A stretch of 64,000 nucleotides of DNA from an uncultured Lachnospiraceae bacterium (lineage in GTDB: Bacteria; Bacillota; Clostridia; Lachnospirales; Lachnospiraceae): NCBI GenBank assembly GCA_910589195.1, contig CAJUTC010000008.1, forward strand, positions 34,600 through 98,599, read 5' to 3'. Of the stretch, positions 1-6,873 are shown piece by piece (positions within the stretch are counted from its first letter, which is position 1; the number at the start of each line of letters is the position of its first letter). The notes under the pieces are model-generated. The model made no database searches and was not told where the DNA came from. It saw only the letters and a list, made by a program, of their open reading frames with translations. Made by a program: the position numbers and the translations under genes.

Positions 1-491
1 GGAAATTTGGTGATAACATTCCTACAGATCAGATTGTAAAAGCAGACCGGGTACTTCTTAGCATTAACGAGATGGCAAAGCATGTGCTGGAAAATTTAAA
101 TCCGGATTTTCCAAAGCAAGTAAAAAAGGGAGATATCCTGGTAGCCGGAAAACACTTTGGCCAGTCTTCCGGAAGAGCGGTAGCGCCAAAGGCCATAAAA
201 GCCACAGGGGTAGGCGCTGTAATTGTAGAATATGCTTCCCGCTTGTTTTACCGGAATGCCTTTGAAATCGGCCTTCCTCTTCTTGAATGTGAGGGAATTA
301 CAAAAGGGGTTAGTGACGGCGATCTTCTCTATGTGAATATAGAAGCAGGACTTGTTAAGAATCAAACCACGGGAAAAGAATTCCATGCCAGGCCAATTGA
401 CCCCTTCCTGATGAGAATGTTAGAGGCAGGAGGCCTGATTGCATTTGGACCTGAAATTGATCAATACAAAGAGATGGCGGTGATAGAGTGA
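1..491 (+). CDS. LeuD/aconitase swivel-domain dehydratase small subunit, copy 1 (5' partial)
   Basis: The reading frame is open from base 3 and enters from the left edge. Comparison with the next gene shows that only about ten N-terminal residues are missing, so the first internal ATG at 72 is not the real start. The protein has the small-subunit fold of 3-isopropylmalate dehydratase and related hydro-lyases, which pairs with a large Fe-S subunit; that subunit is presumably encoded just upstream, outside the window. The visible motif is HFGQSSGRAVAP at about nt 153-188, where canonical LeuD has GSSREHAP. The stop overlaps the next start by 4 bp (GTGA), so the two are translationally coupled. 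The substrate cannot be told: isopropylmalate, dimethylmalate and other 2-hydroxyacids are all possible. Confidence 0.8.
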   Translation, partial: KFGDNIPTDQIVKADRVLLSINEMAKHVLENLNPDFPKQVKKGDILVAGKHFGQSSGRAVAPKAIKATGVGAVIVEYASRLFYRNAFEIGLPLLECEGITKGVSDGDLLYVNIEAGLVKNQTTGKEFHARPIDPFLMRMLEAGGLIAFGPEIDQYKEMAVIE

Positions 492-988
492 ATAAGAAAA
501 CAGGAAGAGTGTGGAAATTCGGAGATAATATTCCCACAGACCAAATAGTAAGAGTCGATAGGGCTTTGGGTACTATGGAGGAAATGGCAAAACACGTATT
601 AGAAAATTATAATCCGGAATTTCCGAAAAAAGTCCAGAAAGGCGACATTTTAGTAGCCGGAAAACATTTTGGCCAGTCTTCCGGAAGGGCGGTGGCGCCA
701 AAAGCCATAAAAGCCACAGGAGTAGGCGCGGTTGTGGTAGAATACGCTTCCCGCCTGTTTTATCGAAATGCTTTTGAAGTGGGTCTTCCCTTGATGGAAT
801 GCCCGGGAATTACGTCCCATGTATCAGATGGTGACCGCATGTCTGTGGACATGGCCACAGGAGAGATCCGGAACGAAACAACAGGCCAAGTGCTTAAAGC
901 ACGGCCAGTAGATCCATTTTTGATGGAAATGCTAAAAGCTGGGGGATTGATTGAATTTGGTCACTGTATCGATGAATGGAAGGCGTAA
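488..988 (+). CDS. LeuD/aconitase swivel-domain dehydratase small subunit, copy 2
   Basis: This 166-residue protein is a tandem paralog of the preceding gene. It starts at GTG 488, which overlaps the upstream stop in a GTGA junction. Length and fold match LeuD-type small subunits (about 160-200 residues). The N-terminal FGDNIPTDQI segment is the usual swivel-domain opening. The serine/arginine loop reads GQSSGRAVAP at nt 671-700 instead of the family's GSSRE. About 50 central residues are almost identical to copy 1, while the first 40 and last 60 residues have diverged. Two small subunits in a row may serve one large subunit with different substrates, or may be a redundant duplication. Only three bases separate it from the following membrane protein, so all three are one operon. 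Confidence 0.82.
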   Translation: MNKKTGRVWKFGDNIPTDQIVRVDRALGTMEEMAKHVLENYNPEFPKKVQKGDILVAGKHFGQSSGRAVAPKAIKATGVGAVVVEYASRLFYRNAFEVGLPLMECPGITSHVSDGDRMSVDMATGEIRNETTGQVLKARPVDPFLMEMLKAGGLIEFGHCIDEWKA

Positions 989-991
989 GGC

Positions 992-2008
992 ATGGCAGGC
1001 ATAATACAGTTTACATTATTCTGGGGTATCAGCTATTTAGGATATCAGGCTGGCAGGCGCCTTAACGTGCCTGTCCCCACAATCCTAGGACCTATCGTCT
1101 GCTTCATGATTCTGACTCTTTTCGGAGTGAAGCTTCATGCCCCATCCTGGCAAAAGAACATTTTATCGGTAGTTACCGGAATTCTTTTGGGAATCCGCAC
1201 AAACCAAAGCGTAAAAGGCGGAATCCGGTTGATGGTAGCGTATGGAGTTTGGCTTATTTTGCTGACCCTTTTAGGCGTCTGGGTTTTAACAAGGGTGGGA
1301 ATCGATAAGGAAACCGCTTTTTTTGCGGCAACTCCCGGAGGTATGGCTGAGATTACTCTTATGTCCTTAAATTATCATTCGGATCCCTTTGTGACAGTGC
1401 TGCTTCAGTCTTCCAGGATGCTGATTTCCATGACAGTATTTTCATTCCTGGCTTCCAGATATCAAAGGCCGGCCTGCAAGGCCAAAAACCAGAAACAGCC
1501 GGAACACAGCGGAAAAAAAATTTCGCTTCTTATGTGGGGAATACTGTGCCTTCTTTCCCTGATTGTGGCTTTCGCTTTCAAGCGGTTTCATGTGCCGGCT
1601 CCCTACATATTAGGGCCGATGGCAGTGGTAGGCGTGGCTGTCCGCAAAGGCGGTTTTTCCAGCGGGATTGATGGACGCATCCAGAATTTGGCACAGCTTG
1701 GAATTGGCGGATTAACCGGGGCTTCGATCTCAAAGGAAAGTATGATTGGCCTGCCCCATTATATTATACCAGTGCTTCTTCTAAGTGCGCTGGTCATTGG
1801 AAGCGGTCTTGTCATGTCACGGCTTTTGATGAAATTTACAAATTGGGACAAGGTAACCTGCATTTTAAGCTGCTGCCCGGCAGGCCTTTCCCCTACAATT
1901 ATGGTAGCCATGGAATATGGCGCTAATGCCAATATTGTAACCGTTTTTCAGGTTTTACGTATGGTTACGGTGCTGGTTGCCACTCCGTTTTTAGCCGAAT
2001 GGCTCTAA
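992..2008 (+). CDS. AbrB-family (duplicated-domain) integral membrane protein
   Basis: This 338-residue, strongly hydrophobic protein has about ten predicted membrane segments arranged as two similar halves, residues about 5-155 and 175-338. Each half carries a P-x-x-x-LGP motif (VPTILGPIV near residue 30, APYILGPMA near 205) and a glycine-rich ATPGG or CPAGL segment. This is the AbrB duplication family (often misnamed ammonia monooxygenase), related to E. coli YbgN and distinct from the B. subtilis DNA-binding AbrB. Its function is unknown; a carboxylate or metabolite transporter is an inference. The start ATG lies three bases after the upstream stop, which ties it to the dehydratase subunits and suggests that it moves their substrate or product. 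Confidence 0.8.
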   Translation: MAGIIQFTLFWGISYLGYQAGRRLNVPVPTILGPIVCFMILTLFGVKLHAPSWQKNILSVVTGILLGIRTNQSVKGGIRLMVAYGVWLILLTLLGVWVLTRVGIDKETAFFAATPGGMAEITLMSLNYHSDPFVTVLLQSSRMLISMTVFSFLASRYQRPACKAKNQKQPEHSGKKISLLMWGILCLLSLIVAFAFKRFHVPAPYILGPMAVVGVAVRKGGFSSGIDGRIQNLAQLGIGGLTGASISKESMIGLPHYIIPVLLLSALVIGSGLVMSRLLMKFTNWDKVTCILSCCPAGLSPTIMVAMEYGANANIVTVFQVLRMVTVLVATPFLAEWL

Positions 2009-2078
2009 CGGGGGATGGGCAGTATACTCTGGCCAGATATCAGTAATAGAACCGATTACAGTTAGCCTGCTATTCAGA

Positions 2079-2111
2079 TATCATGATGTTGGTGTCAAAA
2101 GGTCTTTTGCC
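2079..2111 (+). repeat. 33-bp dispersed palindromic repeat, copy A
   Basis: This segment matches the reverse complement of 28455-28487 at 30 of 33 positions by hand alignment. It contains the near-palindrome CAAAAGGTCTTTTG. It lies in the 3' region of the dehydratase/AbrB operon. Because both copies are near or outside gene ends and share no coding frame, a REP-like element or mobile non-autonomous remnant is more likely than coding sequence. Confidence 0.65.
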
Positions 2112-2150
2112 ACTTTGTGCTTCCGCAATCCTCAAAAACATTCAAAATCC

Positions 2151-2170
2151 GCCCGGATCGGGCTGCTTTT
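2151..2170 (+). terminator. Terminator of the LeuD-AbrB operon
   Basis: GCCCG-GAT-CGGGC forms a short GC-rich stem, followed by TGCTTTTT. It sits 140 bases after the AbrB stop, inside the larger 2094-2191 inverted repeat. Confidence 0.55.
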
Positions 2171-2221
2171 TCATGTTTTCGACCTTTTGACTCTGATATC
2201 ATATCATTAAGACTGCATGCG

Positions 2222-2258
2222 AAAAAGCCACCAGAAATGCTTCGGTGGCTTTCTTTTT
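2222..2258. terminator. Rho-independent, probably bidirectional terminator
   Basis: AAAGCCACC and GGTGGCTTT form a nine-pair stem around AGAAATGCTTC, with an A run before it and CTTTTT after it. The symmetrical A/T flanks would allow termination in either direction. Confidence 0.75.
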
Positions 2259-2330
2259 GTTACGTTAGAAAAATAAGACAACAGATTTAACAATTATGCA
2301 AAAAAAGTTAATAATTTAGTAATTCCTTTT

Positions 2331-2355
2331 TTGGAAAAGTGTGTTATACTATAAT
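2331..2355 (+). promoter_or_regulatory. Candidate promoter of the VanW gene
   Basis: An extended -10 element, TG-T-TATACT (2342-2350), overlaps a second TATAAT (2350-2355). No good -35 box is found at 17 bp; the TTGGAA at 2331 is too close. The region lies 40-60 bases before the start codon. Confidence 0.4.
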
Positions 2356-2395
2356 CCGGTAAAACTGAATATAGAATGATGGGTGGATATAGATT

Positions 2396-4300
2396 ATGAG
2401 TGAGTTTGATAGAAACCAGCGTTTAGCAGGGCAAAGCCGTGCAAGAACCGGCACAAAGAATACCAGAAGTAGAAATTCTTCTTCCAGAACAGGAAGTTCA
2501 TCCCATAGAAGCAGTAGCAGCAGTACAGCCAGGAGAAGCACACATTCTTCTCACTCCCCAGGAAGATCAGCCTATGGGCACGGAGGATCCCACAATAAGC
2601 GGAAAAATCCGTATGGATACCGGGGTTCATCCGGGAACTGGTGGATGATCCTAGTATGCCTGGTTGCGGCAGTAGCGGTAATATCCATTATATTTGGCAT
2701 AAAAGCAAAGAACGCGGCAACAGAGCCGGAAACCTCAGTGGAGGAAACCACAGTCCCGCCTACTGAACTGAAAAAAGAGGTTAAGGTAGATGGGATTAAT
2801 ATTACTGGAATGAGCCTGGATGCGGCAAAAGGAGAAATTTTAAAAGCCTATCCATGGGAAATGAAGATTACCTATAAAGAAGAAACGTATGAAGTCGCGA
2901 ATTTAATGGAGCATAAAGTGGATTTGCTTCTAAGCGAAATTTATTCCGGCGGTGAACCAAAGGAATCGTATACTTTAGATACAAGTGGTCTTGACGAACT
3001 AATCAGCGTCCAGGCGGCAGCCGTTGCCCAGAAGTGGAATAAGGCAGCTAAAAATGGGGCGATTTCCGATTTTGACAAATCGGCAAATCAGTTTACATTC
3101 AGCGGGGCCCAAAACGGCCTGGAGGTGGATGAGGAGAAACTGATAGCTGATATTAACAGCGCCCTTAAGAAAAAACAGTTTGACGCGGTAATAGAAGCAT
3201 CGGTGCTTGAAGTGGAACCAGAGTTTAGTGAATCGGTGGCAAGGGAAAAGTATACAACCATCTCTACTTTTACCACCAATACCACAGCTAATAGTAAGCG
3301 TAATACCAATGTAAGGCTTGCCAGCGAAGCGATTAACGGAACCGTGCTTCAGCCCGGAGAGGAGTTTTCTTTTAATGAAGTGGTAGGAGAGCGTACTGAG
3401 GCAAAAGGCTATCAGGCTGCTGCCGCATACAGCAATGGAGAAGTTGTTCAGGAAATCGGTGGCGGCGTATGCCAGGTTTCCACAACCCTTTATAATGCGG
3501 TGATCCGCTCCGGCTTGAAAACTACTGTCCGCAGATCCCATACGTATGAGCCTTCTTACGTAACACCGGGTCAGGATGCCACGGTAAGCTATGGCGGCCC
3601 GGATTATAAATTTATCAATAATTCCAATACAGCCATCGGAATCCGCGCAAGTTATTCCAATCAGGTTTGCACCGTTTCTATTTATGGGATTCCGATTTTG
3701 GAGGAAGGCGTAAAATATTCCTTAAAATCAACTAAGATTAAGGACACCGACATTCCGGCGCCTACTTATGAGGAAGATCTTACGCTTCAGCCGGAAGAAC
3801 AAAGGGAAAAAAGTAAAGGCAGCCAGGGCAGCTATTGGGAAACCCGGCTTGTAATTACAAAAGACGGGGAAGTAATCAGTGATGATGTGGATCATAATAC
3901 CACATATAAAGGACATGCTCCTGTTATTTTAAGAAATACTTCCGGTGTGGTAATCCCTCCGGAGGAAACATCCGTTCCGGAAACTACGGTTGTGCCGTCG
4001 GAAGGCGCTGCGGACGGTTTGGTTCCCACTACAGGCGGAACTGGAACCGATGGCCCAACCCAGGGAGCAAGCAAGCCTTCCGAAAGCCGGGCGCCAGAAG
4101 GAAACCGGCCCCAGGAAAGCACAGCCTCAACGGCTGCGGAAGCTACGGCAGCGCCAAATCCGAATGGCCCGGGATTCCAAACCCCAGGCAGTTCAGAAAC
4201 GGTGCCCGGGCCGGCGCCGGGAACAACGCAGGATGCCGGCCAGCTTCCGGATGCGCCGGTAGTTGTGCCCAATCCGCTGACAGGGGTAAACGCGCCCTAA
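2396..4300 (+). CDS. VanW-domain cell-envelope protein
   Basis: This 634-residue membrane-anchored protein begins with a Ser/Arg-rich cytoplasmic segment (residues 1-80), has one membrane helix (about 81-103, WWMILVCLVAAVAVISIIF), and is otherwise extracellular. Residues about 120-285 resemble the peptidoglycan-binding-like domain usually found before VanW. The VanW domain follows at about 302-425, with the signatures PGEEFSFNEVVG and GGGVCQVSTTLYNA. A G5-like strand-rich segment lies around 450-525, and the last 110 residues are a Pro/Thr/Glu-rich wall-spanning tail. VanW proteins occur in vancomycin-resistance clusters, but most, like this one, stand alone and are of unknown biochemical role. 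ATG 2396 follows a weak GGGTGG site. Confidence 0.85.
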   Translation: MSEFDRNQRLAGQSRARTGTKNTRSRNSSSRTGSSSHRSSSSSTARRSTHSSHSPGRSAYGHGGSHNKRKNPYGYRGSSGNWWMILVCLVAAVAVISIIFGIKAKNAATEPETSVEETTVPPTELKKEVKVDGINITGMSLDAAKGEILKAYPWEMKITYKEETYEVANLMEHKVDLLLSEIYSGGEPKESYTLDTSGLDELISVQAAAVAQKWNKAAKNGAISDFDKSANQFTFSGAQNGLEVDEEKLIADINSALKKKQFDAVIEASVLEVEPEFSESVAREKYTTISTFTTNTTANSKRNTNVRLASEAINGTVLQPGEEFSFNEVVGERTEAKGYQAAAAYSNGEVVQEIGGGVCQVSTTLYNAVIRSGLKTTVRRSHTYEPSYVTPGQDATVSYGGPDYKFINNSNTAIGIRASYSNQVCTVSIYGIPILEEGVKYSLKSTKIKDTDIPAPTYEEDLTLQPEEQREKSKGSQGSYWETRLVITKDGEVISDDVDHNTTYKGHAPVILRNTSGVVIPPEETSVPETTVVPSEGAADGLVPTTGGTGTDGPTQGASKPSESRAPEGNRPQESTASTAAEATAAPNPNGPGFQTPGSSETVPGPAPGTTQDAGQLPDAPVVVPNPLTGVNAP

Positions 4301-4451
4301 ACTTTGTACCATATAGAAACCAAAATACGGTTTCGCCTCAACATTTATGTATTGATTTCGGCATATCAACATTGCAAAAGGGGTTGGTTTAGCAGATAAG
4401 CTATTTTAGCCTTTTATAAGAGGAAATACTCCTTTTATAGAAGGTTGGAAT

Positions 4452-4473
4452 AGCTTTTTTTTCAAAAAAAGCT
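4452..4473. other. AT-rich dyad upstream of the hybrid kinase
   Basis: AGCTTTTTTT-TC-AAAAAAAGCT is a perfect 10-bp dyad 20 bases before the kinase start. It could end transcription from the VanW gene, since it reads as a stem with built-in T run, or serve as a protein-binding site. The sequence does not decide between these. Confidence 0.4.
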
Positions 4474-4493
4474 GAAATAAGGGATGGAAGCAG

Positions 4494-6740
4494 GTGGTTG
4501 AATCAGATATGGACAGTGGATTTGATATGAAAAAATTAGACGGAAAAAGAAGGGCGGGAATTTGGGTTACACTGGCAGTAGGAAGTTTCCTTATGGTAGT
4601 TATACTTTCTGCATGGTGGTTGCAGAAAAGTTCACAGGATACTACAGAAGAAGCGGTTTATGAAGTAAGCAAATTATTTCTGGAAGAGCTGACCAGGCAG
4701 AAAACAAACCAGTTTGCGGATATTGCGGACAGCCAGATGCAACAGCTTTCTGTAACGATCCACGCGATCCGGGAAGCGGACATGGCCAGCAGAAAGGCTA
4801 TGGAGAGTTTTATCGGACAGATGAGGAAAAGCAATGACTTTGATTTTTTGGCTTTGATTGACACGGAAGGGGCGATCTACACAGAGGATTCTTCTTTCGG
4901 GTCCGGTTTCCATTTTCCGGTTCCTGATAAGGACTTTGCGGAACCAATTATGTCATTCGGACAGAATATAGATGGCCGCAACCTGATTTTATTTATCATG
5001 CCTGTGGAGAACCATTCTTTTGAGAATCACAAAATTATTGGAGCTGTAGCGGGAATGGATGTGGGGAAGATTGCTGATCATCTGTTTTTAAGTGAAAGTT
5101 CTGGCCGTTCGTTTAATAATGTGATAGCGTCAGACGGGAGTTACGTAATCCGTACAAAACACGTGCATATTCGGGAGTCGGATAATCTGTTTTCCGCATT
5201 GGAACAGGATGCCCATTTTGAAAATGAAACTTCCATTTCCCGCTGGCAGGAGGATCTTGGCGCCGGACAGCCGGGAATGGCGGTTTACCAGCTACAGGAT
5301 GTGCTGCATTATACATATTATATGCCGATCCGTGGCACTAGCTGGTTTATTATGACCACCCTTCATTATGATTTAATCAGCGGGAATGTGGATATAATCC
5401 GGACTACCCTGGAAAAGAATGGCAGGATCCAATTAGCGCTGATTTTATTTGTGTTGTTTATCCTGTCTGTAATTTATTTTGCAATGCAAAAGCACAATGA
5501 GCATTTGCGGCTTGAAAAGTTACAGGCAGAAAAGATCAGCAAGGCAAAGAGTATATTTTTATCGAATATGTCCCATGATATCCGTACACCCATGAACGCG
5601 ATTATCGGATTTGCGAGTCTGGCGGTTAAAAATGTGGAGGACGCAGAGAAAACCAGAGATTACCTGGAAAAAATTCTGACTTCCAGCAACCATCTTCTGG
5701 CACTAATTAATGACGTGCTGGAAATGAGCCGGATCGAAAGCGGGAAAATTCATTTGAACGAAACCGAATGCAATATTCTTGATATACTTAATGGGTTAGA
5801 CAGCATGATTCGTGGCCAGGCTCACAACAAACAATTGAATCTGTCCATGGACGCGGAGGACGTAAGGGATCAGGATGTATATTGTGACAGGCTGCGGATT
5901 AACCAGCTCCTTTTAAACCTGTTAAGTAACGCGGTGAAATTTACCCCGGCAGGAGGTGACATATCAGTCTGTATCCGGCAGATATCAGATAAACCGGATA
6001 TACCAGAGGGCTGCGGCGTTTATGAAATCCGGGTGAAAGACACAGGAATCGGTATGTCCCAGGAGTTTGCCTTAAAAATATTCCAGCCATTTGAGAGGGA
6101 GCGAACCTCCACGGTCAGCAAAATTCAGGGAACCGGTCTTGGCATGTCCATTGCCAAGAACATCATTGATCTAATGAATGGGACCATAGAAGTAAGAACC
6201 TCTCCAGGGAAAGGAACGGAATTTGTTGTAACCCTCAATTTAAGGCTCCAGGAAAAACAGGAAGAAGCAAAAAGAGAAGATCTGCCCGAGGAAAAACCGG
6301 AGGAAAAAAACAGGCTACATTTTACCGGAAAGCGGATTTTGCTGGTGGAGGATAATGAGCTGAACCGTGAAATCGCTACAGAGATTCTAACGGAAGCCGG
6401 GTTTAAAGTTGAGGAAGCAAAAGACGGGACGGAAGCAGTTGAAATGGTTTCCCATTCGGATCCTGGATACTACGATTTAATTCTGATGGATATCCAAATG
6501 CCTTGCATGAATGGGTACGAAGCGACAAAAGTAATTCGTTCTCTTGAAAACTGGGAAGCAGCCATGGTTCCCATTATCGCAATGACAGCAAATGTATTTG
6601 AAGAAGATAAGCAGGAAGCTTATAAGGCAGGTATGGACGGCCATCTGGCAAAACCTTTGGATACGGAAAACTTGTTTGCAGTTTTGAGTACTGTATTAAA
6701 AAGATTTCCGTCAAAAAAACGGAATCAACCAAGAGTATGA
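4494..6740 (+). CDS. Hybrid sensor histidine kinase/response regulator
   Basis: This 748-residue membrane sensor has a first membrane helix at about 23-45, an extracellular Cache-type sensing region at about 50-305, and a second helix at about 312-333. The HisKA domain follows with phospho-acceptor His361 in SNMSHDIRTPMNAI. The ATPase domain carries N-box NLLSNAVKF, DTGIGM and GTGLGMSIAKN. A C-terminal receiver domain starts at about 613 and has acceptor Asp666 in LMDIQMP. There is no HAMP domain and no DNA-binding output, so the phosphate probably passes to a histidine phosphotransfer protein encoded elsewhere. GTG 4494 has GGGATGG six bases upstream; ATG 4509 is an alternative. It stands alone, with its own strand neighbours unrelated. 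Confidence 0.9.
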   Translation: MVESDMDSGFDMKKLDGKRRAGIWVTLAVGSFLMVVILSAWWLQKSSQDTTEEAVYEVSKLFLEELTRQKTNQFADIADSQMQQLSVTIHAIREADMASRKAMESFIGQMRKSNDFDFLALIDTEGAIYTEDSSFGSGFHFPVPDKDFAEPIMSFGQNIDGRNLILFIMPVENHSFENHKIIGAVAGMDVGKIADHLFLSESSGRSFNNVIASDGSYVIRTKHVHIRESDNLFSALEQDAHFENETSISRWQEDLGAGQPGMAVYQLQDVLHYTYYMPIRGTSWFIMTTLHYDLISGNVDIIRTTLEKNGRIQLALILFVLFILSVIYFAMQKHNEHLRLEKLQAEKISKAKSIFLSNMSHDIRTPMNAIIGFASLAVKNVEDAEKTRDYLEKILTSSNHLLALINDVLEMSRIESGKIHLNETECNILDILNGLDSMIRGQAHNKQLNLSMDAEDVRDQDVYCDRLRINQLLLNLLSNAVKFTPAGGDISVCIRQISDKPDIPEGCGVYEIRVKDTGIGMSQEFALKIFQPFERERTSTVSKIQGTGLGMSIAKNIIDLMNGTIEVRTSPGKGTEFVVTLNLRLQEKQEEAKREDLPEEKPEEKNRLHFTGKRILLVEDNELNREIATEILTEAGFKVEEAKDGTEAVEMVSHSDPGYYDLILMDIQMPCMNGYEATKVIRSLENWEAAMVPIIAMTANVFEEDKQEAYKAGMDGHLAKPLDTENLFAVLSTVLKRFPSKKRNQPRV

Positions 6741-6769
6741 AAAAAACTTGTATTTTTTAACATAATTAT

Positions 6770-6797
6770 TTGCAATTTTTTGAATTATTGTTATAAT
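6770..6797 (+). promoter_or_regulatory. Strong sigma-A promoter of the PFOR gene
   Basis: TTGCAA (6770-6775), 16 bases, then TATAAT (6792-6797), with an extended -10 TG at 6789-6790. It is embedded in AT-rich DNA and lies 76 bases before the start codon. The near-consensus form agrees with an abundant catabolic enzyme. Confidence 0.8.
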
Positions 6798-6810
6798 AAT
6801 ATACAGGGCA

Positions 6811-6839
6811 ATATTCCTGAATTTTATCATCAGGAATAT
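6811..6839 (+). other. 5'-leader hairpin of the PFOR mRNA
   Basis: ATATTCCTGA and TCAGGAATAT form a perfect 10-bp stem around a 9-base loop. It lies immediately after the predicted transcription start and before the AGGAGG site. It may protect the 5' end from decay; it lacks a T run, so it is not a terminator. Confidence 0.6.
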
Positions 6840-6873
6840 GATACTATTTACATTTTATTAGGAGGAAAGTAAA

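Larger units (their letters stand above)
2009..2395. other. 387-bp intergenic region with repeat, two terminators and a promoter
   Basis: No gene is seen here. The region holds one copy of a dispersed palindromic repeat (2079-2111), whose GTCAAAAGGTC (2094-2104) is matched by GACCTTTTGAC at 2181-2191 as a perfect 11-bp inverted repeat around the first terminator hairpin. A second terminator lies at 2222-2258, and the likely VanW-gene promoter near 2331-2355. Confidence 0.7.
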
